Shown here: positions 44,124 through 54,286 of the stretch, piece after piece
Layout of the letters: the number at the start of each line of letters is the position of its first letter
Numbering within the stretch: the stretch's first letter is position 1
Origin: Talaromyces rugulosus
Taxonomy: Eukaryota; Ascomycota; Eurotiomycetes; Eurotiales; Trichocomaceae
Reading direction: 5' to 3'
Assembly (NCBI RefSeq): GCF_013368755.1
Contig: NC_049566.1
Span: 4,030,001 to 4,094,000, forward strand
Length of the DNA stretch: 64,000 bases
The notes under the pieces: generated by a model
What the model saw: only the letters and a program-made list of their open reading frames with translations
Database searches by the model: none
Told to the model about the DNA's origin: nothing
Position numbers and translations under genes: made by a program

Positions 44124-45614
44124 ATGGAGGCCCCTCATAGCCAAGATGGCGATTACTGGGGAACGCTAATCAACGCCGACAAGAGTGCGGCTCCGCTCCT
44201 CGAGCAGCTGTGTCTCGGACTGGTGCAACTTATGGTAAAGATCCTTGGATCCTTAGATATTGTCTTCCTTCCTAGTCTAATGATCAAGCAGGTCCAGTTC
44301 GAGTCGAGTCACGGATCATCATGCGACCTGACGCCAGACAAACTCGCCCGATTCTATCGCCAAGTGGGCGGCAACTACGATGCGCTGTTTCTGGAAACCA
44401 AAGGGCCTGCGCTGTCGTTCATCTACCAAGCTCTGGGCTGCTTCCACACTTTGCAACCAACAAAAAACCCATACGAAGCCCCGTCAATCCCGGCCCTGCT
44501 GCCCATGGGCTTTGTCCGGTGGCAGGTAATCCAAATCCTCCTGTGTCCCGACGAGCACTCGCTATACATACAAGATGCACTGTGTCGGTGGGATGTACCC
44601 AATCCGGCTGGGGGCACGTTCCCAAAAGTGATTCCGCGAACTGCATTTCCCGAAACTGCCGATGCAGACATGCTGCGCTGGCATGAGAGAGTGAGTCGAC
44701 GACTAGAAAAGGACCATGCACACTGGAACACACCACAACCGCGTACGTCGCCCGCAGAAGCCAACAGCCGGAATGGAGGAGATGCCTCGTCTTACCGACG
44801 CACTTATTTCGACACGGATGATGAGACTCTGCGTCAACACCACAGACGTCGCAGTCAAGATGCCCAGAGATCGCGCCTGCATAGATTCGAAACGGATCTG
44901 GATGGGTGGACGGGCTCGCGGAATCCATCGCCTGCGCAGCCCAGATCGTCCTCGGCGGCGCGAATGCCGATGCGATCCAAGACAACGCGTCCGCGGAATA
45001 ATCGGGAATACCCTGAGAAAGCGAGTGCGAAGAAGGATAAGAAGACAAAAGAGAGGAAGCAACCGTATCGGAAACAGCGACCGGAGCCATTGTCGGAATC
45101 TTCTGATGATGAGGACGGAGTTTTCCCCCGGCGTAGGCGAGGGTCGATTGATGAACGGAGGCCGCGAAGGTCATCTCATCTCTCGCCATCTAATGATGCA
45201 GAGTCTCAGCGACGGCATTCTCATGATGCAAGCTACTACAAGACGCGCGACCGAGGCTATCATACTGACTATAATAATAATAATAATAACAACAACAACA
45301 AAAGAGACTCTAGCCGGTACCCACCGTCGAAAATGAAGTTTTACGAAAACATGTTTGACGAGCCTGTCGCTCGTCCCAGCCGCGACGCGAATTCCACGCT
45401 GCCGTACGAGATCAAGGAGAGCCAGATCCCGCGGGTGCATGTCCGGTCCGATGGTACACCGGTTGATGCTGCGCGCGGATCGACGCTGAGCAATGGCAGC
45501 GGATCGAGCAGCTCTGATCGCGACCGGCCTCGCTCGTCCAGTGGGCCGGCCAGCTGGGTGCCGTGGAAAAGCGCGAGTCGGGCTGGAACGAGGAAGGTTC
45601 CTGTGTACGACTGA
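44124..45614 (+). CDS. DUF7514-like protein with disordered RS/basic tail
   Basis: I model two exons, 44124-44234 and 44292-45614, giving 477 residues. The 57 nt between them reads through in frame but has GTAAAG, a TCTAATG branch site and GCAG, and its translation (VKILGSLDIVFLPSLMIKQ) interrupts the conserved domain. The N-terminal ~190 residues (DYWGTLINADKSAAPLLEQLCLGLVQLM, SCDLTPDKLARFYRQVGGNYDALFLETKGPALSFIYQALGCFH, LLPMGFVRWQVIQILLCPDEH) match what I know as the fungal DUF7514 domain. The rest is disordered: Arg/Ser-rich, Lys-rich, with an Asn run encoded by AAT/AAC repeats at 45267-45301. Function is unknown. The tail may bind nucleic acid or be phosphorylated (inference). Confidence 0.82.
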   Translation: MEAPHSQDGDYWGTLINADKSAAPLLEQLCLGLVQLMVKILGSLDIVFLPSLMIKQVQFESSHGSSCDLTPDKLARFYRQVGGNYDALFLETKGPALSFIYQALGCFHTLQPTKNPYEAPSIPALLPMGFVRWQVIQILLCPDEHSLYIQDALCRWDVPNPAGGTFPKVIPRTAFPETADADMLRWHERVSRRLEKDHAHWNTPQPRTSPAEANSRNGGDASSYRRTYFDTDDETLRQHHRRRSQDAQRSRLHRFETDLDGWTGSRNPSPAQPRSSSAARMPMRSKTTRPRNNREYPEKASAKKDKKTKERKQPYRKQRPEPLSESSDDEDGVFPRRRRGSIDERRPRRSSHLSPSNDAESQRRHSHDASYYKTRDRGYHTDYNNNNNNNNNKRDSSRYPPSKMKFYENMFDEPVARPSRDANSTLPYEIKESQIPRVHVRSDGTPVDAARGSTLSNGSGSSSSDRDRPRSSSGPASWVPWKSASRAGTRKVPVYD

Positions 45615-46210
45615 TACCATCATACCATCTCTTTACTCGTCTATTTACTCATCTCATTTCCCTCATCTCTTGCACTCATCTCATCTTTTATCCATGACGA
45701 ACTCACCTCCCTACTTTCATGATGAATCACGGCATAATGTACTTGTAAATATGCATGCGTCAGGTTGATAGCGATAGTCCTTCTAGTTTTACTATGTACA
45801 ATCATCAACATTGCTTTATATATCAACGTATATCAGATTGATATTATAAATGACATCACTGCCCGATAAGGCTGGTTCGGCTTGGCGGGTGGAGCTTCCG
45901 ATGATCCCCGCCCGCACTGCTATTTCAACGTCGCATGCTGAAAGAGTTGGTGAGAGTGGGAAAATAATTGTCTTTTACTATATTTTATAGACATAATTTG
46001 GATCTGGATAATCCTTGTTACCTTCTACGCAGCTGTGTGGTATATAGCTTAGCCCCGGTGCAGCTCTGTCACTGCAGGCTGGCAGCTTCCTGATTGGATC
46101 GCAGCTGTAGAACGATAGGACGAGCAACGATAGGACGAGCAGCGATACTCTCTCTCTTATCCTTAAAAGTGATCTGAATATCTCGTATATCATATTGATC
46201 CCTCCTCGAC
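45615..46210. other. Intergenic region upstream of the MFS gene
   Basis: 596 nt, CT-rich near 45625-45710 and AT-rich to 45980. A near-duplicate of GATAGGACGAGCA occurs at about 46115 and 46130, close upstream of the MFS gene start. No gene is seen. Confidence 0.45.
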
Positions 46211-48404
46211 ATGTCTCTCAGTCGTGTCTCCTATCTCGAATCATGGGAGCACCAACCACCGCCCTTTATCCGACAGCACCGCGACTCTAACGACTTTGGC
46301 TCCGGAGACGATAACGACAACGACAACGACGATAATGATAATGACAATGACTCGGCCTATGATTCCCGTGCCCATGCCCATGATGACACCTCCGAGGCAG
46401 CTCTTCTGTCCTCCTCTTTTCCATCAACTTTCCCAAGACGCGCAATCCGCCACAAACTGAACTTCAACCCGTATGCCGGCCGCGGCTGGGCACACAGTTC
46501 TGCGGCCGCAGACGAGGAGACTCGGTCCCTGCTGCGCTCGGATATTGGGTCGGTAACGAATTTGTCAGAGTTGGCTTCGGTCAGGGGTGCAGATGATCCC
46601 CAGGTAGTAGCAGCGGCAGCAGCAGAAGTAGCGTTTAAAGATCCCAACTGGAATCTGGCAGAGACGACGCCGGCGTTTGAAGTTGGCCCCAGAAAGAGAG
46701 TGGCACAGGTGGTTGTTGCTGTTTTGTACTGTCTATTGGCGGCGGGCACGGTCTTTGGCTTTGCGGCTATCAAGCCGGTCTTTATCCGGGAAGGAGTATA
46801 CCGCGACCAGTGCACGCCGGACGAGCTGCAGCGCGGGTTTGGGCTGTGCTATGGGCAGGAGACGCGGTAGGTCTTTCTTTTTTTTTTTTCCTTTCGTCTT
46901 CTTTTCTCTTTTCTAGCAGACTGACATTTTCAGGCTCAATCTGATGTTCACCATCGCCGCCGTCGCCACCAACATCTGCGCTCTGCCTGTCGGCACTGTG
47001 CTGGATACCTACGGCCCTCGCGTGTGCGGCATCATGGGGAGCTTCCTGCTCGCAGTCGGTGCTGTGCTACTTGTTGTCGGCCCACAGGTTTCGTTTGATG
47101 TGTACATCCCCGGATACCTGTTCCTCGCTCTCGGCGGACCGTTTGTGTTCATCTCGTCGTTCCAGCTGTCCAATGCCTTTCCCACGCGGTCTGGTCTGAT
47201 TCTCTCGCTGCTGACGGGTGCGTTTGATGCCTCGAGTGCACTGTTTTTGATATTTCGGCTTGTGAATGAAAAGACCGATGGTGGGTTTACTGTGCAAAAG
47301 TTCTTTACGGCGTACCTTGTCGTGCCGGTTTTCATCTTGCTGGCTCAGATTTTGGTGATGCCGGGGACTTCGTACAAGACGACTGGCGAGTTGGTGCTGC
47401 AGGCAGCAGAGAATATTGTGGCAGAGGTAAATGACCCAGTGGATGAGTCTGTCGTGGAGCCGGGCGAGGCGGAGCAACGTCGGACCCGGCGGACGCGTCG
47501 AAAGAGCATTGTCAGCAATATCAAGGGTTTGCTTGACGATGGAACCAACGAAGGGATGGTTCACACTGGCATATTTGATGGAAGCAGGCCGACAAACAAT
47601 GGCGGTGGCAGCGTGTCGTCTCCCAAAATAGACCACCATCCTCCTCCTCCTCCTCCTCCTCCACCAGCTAGTAACGATAACAGGCACAAGGTTGGCGGCG
47701 TCTGGGGAGCCATGCACGGGGCGTCTGCTTTCCAGCAAATACGCAGCGGGTGGTTTATTCTGATTACTATATTCACAGTTCTCCAGATGCTTCGTATCAA
47801 CTACTTTGTGGCGACGATCCGGTCTCAATACGACTACCTTCTCGGCTCGACCGTGCTGGCTCGCGAGCTCAACGAGGCCTTTGACCTGGCCTTGCCCATT
47901 GGCGGTTTAATTGCTATACCTTTCATTGGAACAGCGCTCGATCGAGCTGGTACTACCGTGGTGTTGTTTGTTCTCGTGATAGTCTCGACGGCGATTGGGA
48001 TTCTGGGCTGTATCCCTGGCAGTGTTGGTGCTGGCTACGCGAATATCGTTCTTTTCGTTCTTTACCGCCCTTTTTACTACACAGCCGTGTCCGACTACGT
48101 GGCCAAGGTGTTTGGATTTCAGACGTTTGGAAAGGTATACGGGCTGATCATCGCGCTGGCTGGAGTGTGCAACTTTGCGCAGACGGGGCTTGATGCTCTG
48201 ACGTTCAAAGTGTTTGAGCGCAACCCGACGCCGGTCAATGTCATACTCACGGTAGCCGTTGCTGTTGTTGGATTTTTCTTGGTCACTTTTGTGTCAACTC
48301 AGGCCTCGGTGCTGGGACAGGCGCGTGCTGAGCTGGCGGCTGAGCAGCAGCCCCTGATGGGACGCGTGGAGAGCGAGCGGCAGAACGGGTATGGAGGGGT
48401 TTGA
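46211..48404 (+). CDS. fmp42: MFS transporter, Fmp42/SLC43-like
   Basis: Two exons, 46211-46866 and 46934-48404, encode 708 residues (67 nt intron with a GACAT branch and TTTTCAG). A long disordered N-terminus holds an Asp/Asn run (DDNDNDNDDNDNDND) and Ala runs. About twelve spans follow, beginning VAQVVVAVLYCLLAAGTVFGFAAIKPVF. The GTVLDTYGPRVCGIMGS stretch is the MFS loop 2-3 motif. A central cytosolic loop is basic (RRTRRTRRKS) and has a nine-residue proline run near residue 454. The second half starts GWFILITIFTVLQMLRINYFVATI. The layout and motifs match yeast Fmp42 and the SLC43 amino-acid carriers, so transport of neutral amino acids or a similar solute is inferred. Confidence 0.88.
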
Positions 48405-48460
48405 TAGTGGAGGTTTTGGTGGATTAATGGATATAAAGGAAGCATTCCTGAAGTATTCTT

Positions 48461-48709
48461 GAAGCATTGATGTTTCTCGAGACTGTCTGGTCGTATATAC
48501 TATCTGCGTGGTGTTTCGCGTTCTGCACATAGACAGATTGATACCGTTGCTAGAATCTATTTGTCAATATCAAACTTTGTTTCTGAAGCATTGGTAGTCG
48601 TTTTTGGAGCTGTCTGATCGTGTATACCATCAATTGATACTGTACTTACTGTCTGTGGTGTTTCGCGTTCTGTCCATATGTGCAGACAGGTTGATACCGT
48701 TGCTAGGAT
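48461..48709. repeat. Direct repeat downstream of the MFS gene
   Basis: Two imperfect copies, 48461-48555 and 48585-48709, both start GAAGCATTG. They share CTGTCTG(G/A)TCGT, GTGGTGTTTCGCGTTCTG and GTTGATACCGTTGCTAG. The second copy is longer by an inserted segment (ATCAATTGATACTGTACTTA). It marks the boundary between the gene-rich part and the following unusual block. Confidence 0.8.
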
Positions 48710-49110
48710 ACAAGCCAAAACGTCAATACCACATGTTACTGAATGCAACACCACATCTTACTGACTGCTCCCCTGGATGTTCCCAGCCGTGCTTTACGGC
48801 CATTGCTCTTTCTACTCCAGCTCCCTCTGTTCTCTTTCAGTCCCTTTCCACCCTCTTCCTCCAGCTGCTGTCCCTCTGCCGTCCTCTGTGCCGTCCTGCC
48901 CGTTCTCGCGCTGCATGTCGTCAGGATGATGGATGTAAACAAAGCGCCATCACAGGCAAATGCCCAGCAGGAAGGAGCTCTGATCTTCTGCACTGATCCT
49001 GCGCGCCCATTGGCCGGGCCCTTTCGCTTAGCGCTCGCTACCAGACTTGCATCCTGATCTGGCAGCGCTGATCCGGCACGCCTTCCGGCTGATCTGGCAG
49101 CTGTCAGTCG

Positions 49111-50004
49111 GTGATCCACCTGCCTCCAGCAACCATAAATACTCCTTTTTCCTCCTTCTTCCTTTCCTCTCCCAGTACTCCGTACCTCGCTGGCTTCGTC
49201 AGGATGTTTCTTACTCTTGCAAGCTGGTTTCCCTTTGTGGCCCTCTGGTCCTTTTCCGCCCTCTGGGTACTCTTCCTTATTCGGCCCTGCGCTGGTCGCA
49301 CCGTCGATGTAGGTCGCCATGTGCCCTTCTCTGGCTGTCCTTGCCCGGCTTGCCGGACACTGTACAGCCGCCCTCCAGTAACGCCTTGTCTCTCGCGTAC
49401 TGCCATTCCTTCCTTCGATCACCCCCAGCTTCGGTCGTGCTTGCCCCTTCCTTGCAAGTCGCCATCCAAGCGCCGGGTCGCCATTCCTTTGCCCCCCGTC
49501 CCCTCCTCATCCTTGCGCCTTGATGAGAGAAGAGCTGCCCGGGATGCCCGCCCTCGACCTTGGTCCGACAGGTCGACCTGGGCTCCTGCCAAACCGCGCT
49601 CCGTGCGACCCTCGGCCGCCGAGCTCGCAGCCGCTTCTCTCTGCCCCCGCCGCCTTTTCAAGGGTGATCCTCTCTTTGAGGCACGCCGTCGAGCTCGTCA
49701 AGAGCGTGACCGTCCTTGGGCCCGCCCAGGACCGGCTTCCGCTCCCCCTCGACTGCAATCCTCGACCTCGTCGCCAGCAGCCCTGTCTTCCGCCGCTGCT
49801 CCCGATGTTTCCTGCGCCCCTGAACTCCGCCGGGCACCCCAGCACCTTCGTGGGATCTTGAAGCCTAGTCGGCCCGCGTGCCAGGCCATCAAGCCCGCCA
49901 AGAAGGCCGTTGTCTGGGCAGAAAACACGACCGTCGTCGAGGTCTCGCGATGGATCAAGGAGTGTGAGGACGACGACGAGGTTTACGAGCACATGTGCTT
50001 CTGA
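49111..50004 (+). CDS. Candidate Pro/Ser/Arg-rich protein of unknown family
   Basis: A 297-codon open frame in GC-rich DNA; start and exon structure are uncertain. The first ~100 residues may not be coding. The rest is disordered (RLDERRAARDARPRPWSDRS, RRRARQERDRPWARPGPASAPP). It ends in a more structured piece, GILKPSRPACQ, KKAVVWAENTTVVEVSRWIKE, CEDDDEVYEHMCF, before a TGA. The KAVVW segment resembles an RVxF-type phosphatase-docking motif, but short motifs occur by chance. Minus-strand frames overlap it and look like shadows of the same GC bias. The conserved-looking C-terminus is the best argument that this is real. Confidence 0.4.
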   Translation: MIHLPPATINTPFSSFFLSSPSTPYLAGFVRMFLTLASWFPFVALWSFSALWVLFLIRPCAGRTVDVGRHVPFSGCPCPACRTLYSRPPVTPCLSRTAIPSFDHPQLRSCLPLPCKSPSKRRVAIPLPPVPSSSLRLDERRAARDARPRPWSDRSTWAPAKPRSVRPSAAELAAASLCPRRLFKGDPLFEARRRARQERDRPWARPGPASAPPRLQSSTSSPAALSSAAAPDVSCAPELRRAPQHLRGILKPSRPACQAIKPAKKAVVWAENTTVVEVSRWIKECEDDDEVYEHMCF

Positions 50005-50564
50005 GTCCCTTTCCGACCTTCGTCTCTCCTTTTGACTCACCTCCTTCCGTCTCAGCTCCGGCTGTTGACCCCCATGGTGCTTTTATGCACACCCTCCAGG
50101 CACTAGGCAGATCGCGCCTATGATCCGTTGGATCCAGCGTTTGGCCAACGCCGACGACCCCCTCGCTAAGGGGCGTGCCGCCCGAAGTTGCCGCGCACTT
50201 CTCGTCAGTTGGGCCGCTATCTCGAGCATCCTTTACCTGAGGCTGGTCCTCATGGGTTGGATAATTCTAGTGGTGCCAAACCCCTCACATCTTGTTATGT
50301 GGGCAGTGGTCCTCGGTCTAGATCCGTCGTCTGTTCCCTAGCTTGCCGATTCCGGTCATTACACCATTCCGCTCGTTTGACGACAGTCGGCTTCCCGACC
50401 AAGCCGATGCCGTCTTTTTTTTTTTTTTTTGCTGCTTTTGTTTTGCATTCAGAAAATTTGAAAAACACAAAAAAAAATTGAAAACAGAAAACAATCACCA
50501 AAAAATCTCCTTTGTTTTTGGCTTTTTGTTTGTTTTGCTTTGCTTTGCTTTTGCTTTGCTTTTG

Positions 50565-50726
50565 CCTCCGACGCAGGTCGTTGGTCTCGATGCTTCTTGT
50601 CTCCCCTAAGCTCGAACCAAGCGAACCATACTGAGATTGCGGAGGCACCTCCGACGCAGGTCGTTGGTCTTGATGCTTCTTGTCTTCCCTAAGCTCGACC
50701 AAGCGAACCATATTGAGATTCGGAGG
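50565..50726. repeat. Tandem ~80 bp repeat bounded by CCTCC/GGAGG
   Basis: Two direct copies, 50565-50645 and 50648-50726, are nearly identical. Each begins CCTCCGACGCAGGTCGTTGG and ends with a GGAGG that is the inverse of its first five bases. They differ by a few substitutions and single-base gaps. A T-rich tract and alternating TTTTGC runs precede them at 50415-50563. Confidence 0.85.
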
Positions 50727-50781
50727 ATATTTTTATTTATTGTTGTTGTTGTTGTGCCTGGCCCGCATGGGTTTTCTTTTG

Positions 50782-50955
50782 GTAAGTACACCCGACATGA
50801 CTATGACAACTTCTAATTTCGTCTCAGCCTGTTGAACGGGTTTGCGACCATCTCCATTTTGGTTGCCTGATTTATTCTGTGCCCAGCTCGCATGGTTTTT
50901 CCACTTGGTAAGTACTCTCAACATATGCTTAGGACAAAAGCTAATGTCATCTCAG
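50782..50955 (+). other. Two related intron-like units in tandem
   Basis: Two successive segments each look like a complete small intron. The first, 50782-50827, has GTAAGTAC, a TTCTAAT branch and TCTCAG. The second, 50908-50955, has GTAAGTAC, GCTAATG and TCTCAG. The flanking sequences are also related: GCATGG followed by a T-rich stretch before each donor, and TTGCGACCATCTCC / CTGCGACCATCTCC after each acceptor. A further donor-like GTAAGG is at 51023. A CACTAAC branch with TTATTCAG acceptor at 51355-51379 leads to a ~20 nt segment and another GTAAGT at 51400. The pattern suggests a spliced transcript with duplicated exon-intron units, coding status unknown. Confidence 0.5.
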
Positions 50956-51130
50956 TTGTCGATCGGTCTGCGACCATCTCCCTTTTGTTGCACTATTGGC
51001 CCATGCATACACACCAGTCCTGGTAAGGATCTGGGATCAGCTCGTGTCTGGTCATTGGAGCTCGTGTCTCCGTAGACCTGGGATAGGTCTTTTCGTCTTG
51101 GCTAGCTCGTGTCTAGTCACTCTCTGGACT

Positions 51131-51221
51131 CTCGACTTTCGACCTTCGGCATTCGACCTTCCACATTCGACACTTGACTTTCGACACTCGATCTTCGGCA
51201 TTCGACATTCGACATTCGACA
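51131..51221. repeat. Degenerate TTCGAC short tandem repeat
   Basis: About nine units of the type ATTCGAC, CTTCGGC and TTTCGAC follow one another at 6-11 nt spacing (for example CATTCGACATTCGACATTCG at the right end). The array is imperfect and lies inside the unusual block. It has no evident coding sense. Confidence 0.75.
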
Positions 51222-51411
51222 CATACCATACACACCGGTTATTCTTGATACATGTTTTTGACACACTCTCGCCTTTGAGCTTCTTTCACGACATACTTGG
51301 TACAAATCTTCGAACTTTTTTTCGATCCGGAATCTTGTCTCCCGAGGCTCTTGCCTCACTAACTCCTCGCCTTATTCAGGTCCTCGGTCTGGACCACTGG
51401 TAAGTCCAAGG

Positions 51412-52439
51412 TATGTATGCCCCGTCCCCTCCCTCGTATTATTATGCCCTCATCAAGTGGTCTCGTAAATCGAGGGGCTTGGAGAGGACAACCGCACTTG
51501 TCATTTGTTGTTTCTTTGTCGTGTCGTTGACGGACGACATCGTGTGAATGTAATCATCAATTAAATATGGATATAGATATTATTTGTTCAAATAAATCAT
51601 CCGGTGTCAACGAATGCGTATCTTGTAAAGTAACTAACTATTTGTTGTAGGTGCGATGCGAGGTGTGTGTGGTGACGTCGAAAAAGACCCGGAGCGGAAT
51701 CAGCCACCCGCCGCTCGCCGAGCCGCAGCGATACGTCATGTGACCTCTTCGTAGCCCTAACTCTGTATTTTTTTCGATGGCAAGCTACTCCGTATGTACT
51801 ACTTCTTTTCTGAGCAAGAAACATTTTTGGTTACAAAAGTGCAGAGATAGTTTGTGCAGATTCATGATGTATTTAGCAGATCCGAGGCGATAAACAACAA
51901 TATTGGATAGGAGCCTTCGCTAGACCCAGCACACCTGCAACCGGCCGACCTTTGTTGGTTTATATGCCTGTGTGAACAAATCAATCAATTATCCATAAAG
52001 GAAACTGTTCCGGGCACTTCTAATTTACTGCGGGGGGCATAAACGCCAGTGGGACGCAGAACGCAATTTAGAATACTGTTCTACATAATCCCCTTCTAAA
52101 TTTAAAAAGGCTATATAGAGGGGGGGGGGGGGGGGGGGGGGGTTGGCAGCGTACTCAGGAAGCTTGGAAGCTTACAGACGGCAAGGAGCTCATGGCTGCC
52201 GATAAGATTTATCAGTATCAACACCCGATATGAGATGGATGGGTATAAATTCTGAAGCTTAGAACAGGAAAACATGACTTGACCTATTCATAGATTGATG
52301 GACTTGTTGGTTTATGTATTCGATAGTTGTAGAAAATACCTGCTGCGGCGAGAAAAGCAACAGACCCGCTGTCGTGCAACAGTAGAAAATTTGCTTTCTT
52401 AAATGTTCGTTTTTGCCATGGGTTATTCTCAACACTGCT
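51412..52439. other. AT-rich gap with a long G tract
   Basis: No gene is seen in about 1 kb. A pure G run of about 23 bases occupies 52120-52142, preceded by AAAAAGGCTATATAGA. A short GC-rich island lies at 51660-51745. The composition shifts here from GC-rich to AT-rich. Confidence 0.6.
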
Positions 52440-54286
52440 TCCAAGGGAAAACTGACTTGATTGTTTTGAAGTGAGAGCGAGTGTTTTGTCGATGTCTCAT
52501 AATTGAATTTTATTAGTCATTGCTTGTATCGAGTTCTTTTGGATAGGATAGAACAGTACCCGCTTCATTCTGGTCATCAACTAGAAGTAATAATTAGCTC
52601 GATACCTTGAAATATAACTGCGTAGTTGAATACATGGATATACTTACTTGTTTGAGTAGATTTCCCTCCTTGGCCCTTTTCAAGGCCTTCTTCTCCCCGT
52701 CTTCTTCTTCTTCGTTCTGCTAATTATCGTCAGCCATAACACAGGTACCGGCGTATTTATAATGGCCCCTTACCTCTGAGTCGTTAGGGAGAGGGATGAG
52801 AAGTGCGGTCTCTGGGGCCTGTCGAACTTTCTATAAGCCCTTCGTTTGATCATCTAAACTTAATAAATTAGCGTTTGTACTCTGAGCATCAATCACTGAC
52901 ACAAATAAATAGTAAAAGTGTCACTGGACACGATATGGAACACTGGATATGAACATAGATATGAGATAAAAGAAACTGGCTTATTGAATTTTGGTTCTAA
53001 ACTATGAACTATCTATCATATTACTAGCCGTTTCAATCTTCATACTCTTCCTTGCTTGCCAGCTGGATCACCGTCAGGCCGCCGACCTATCTTCCAGCGC
53101 TGGATGTTTTTGATCTTCCTATATAAGCTGTTGATTGTCTCTTGCTTCTTCCGAATCTATCTCTCCAATTTTTTCAATTTTTGCTTATTTCCATCATACT
53201 AGCCGTCTCGATCCTCAGATTCTCTTCTAATCTTCCTTTCTAGCCAGCTGTGCCACTGTCAGGCCGCCGAGGGCGGCGACGGAACCGGAGGTGAGGGGGG
53301 CGCCGGGAACAAATGCAGCGCCGGGGAGACCCCGAGCGTTAGCTGGAGCGGCAGAGCTCTTGTTCGACTTGCTTTTTTTTTTTTACGAGGTTTTGCCTCC
53401 TCGGGGCTATCGGCATCTTCGTTGTCGTTGTCGTCGGCTGTCTATATAATTGAATCGTATCATTGCTTGCATCGATTTTGTTTGAAATAGCAATACCCAT
53501 TTCATTCTTGCCATAAACTAGAAGTAATGATTAGCTTAATACTTTGAAATATAACTACAAAGTAGACTTACTTGCTTGAACATTTTTTCTTCCTTCTTGT
53601 TCTTCTTGGCCTTCTTCTCCGCGGCCGGGGGGGGGAAGAGGGGGGGGGGTTCTCCATGGGGGCTTGTCCTTGTCGTCGTAGATTTGTAACTCAAAATCAT
53701 CCTATCAATTATCGTCAGTGATATAATAGTATACATAGGTACTAGTATACTCTAATTGCTACTCACATCTTGAGTGAAGAGCGCAGTATTCATTTCAATA
53801 TTCAGGGTCTTTTAAAATTGTCCATCCATTTCGATATCGTCTGCTTGTAAATATAATATTAGCATTTATACTCTAATCATTGAACCACCAATATGAAAAG
53901 TAAACAGCAAACATGGCATTAGATACAACATGAGACATCAGAATGAAATATAGCACATGCTCATTACTTACCAGGCAGAGCGGGAACAGGCTGAGCGGGG
54001 TCGCCAGGCAGAGCGCCGGGCCCACAGAAGTCTTCCATTTTCGAGTCTATAGATAATCGATTAGTATCAAGACATAGTACCGGGACAAAATTGAGGATGA
54101 AGATCGACGATAACGACAAGGGCAACGACAACGAAGAAGGTGGTGATGATGATGATGAAAATTGAGGACGACAACAACGACAACGAAAAAAAAAAAGGCC
54201 AGGAAGATGATAGTAATGAGTGGTGGTGATGATAGTGATGAGTTGGATTACTTACCAGAAAAGTATTCCTGAACAAAAACTAGCAT
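52440..54286 (-). pseudogene. Degenerate multi-exon gene with duplicated exon cassettes
   Basis: Read on the minus strand, exon-like pieces carry good splice signals. They are 54286-54256 (MLVFVQEYFS, then GTAAGT), 54046-53973 (DSKMEDFCGPGALPGDP), about 53841-53767, 53701-53572 (ELQIYDDKDKPPW, then Lys-rich AEKKAKKNKKEEKMFKQ, GTAAGT), and a tail ending at 53227 (GGLTVAQLARKED). In the third piece a TAA at 53812-53814 interrupts an otherwise sensible frame. At 53373-53384 a 12-T run (A on the sense strand) separates two coding-like frames. Related cassettes recur further on: 52719-52648 (QNEEEEDGEKKALKRAKEGN, then GTAAGT) and a second tail ending at 53033 (GGLTVIQLASKEEYED). The family is not recognised. 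It may be a decaying gene, or an expressed gene whose exons I have joined wrongly. Confidence 0.35.

Noticed and set aside
48736..49422. Long minus-strand frame opposite the GC-rich region
   Set aside because: Arg/Gly/Lys-rich shadow of the GC-biased plus strand, without motif or splice structure.
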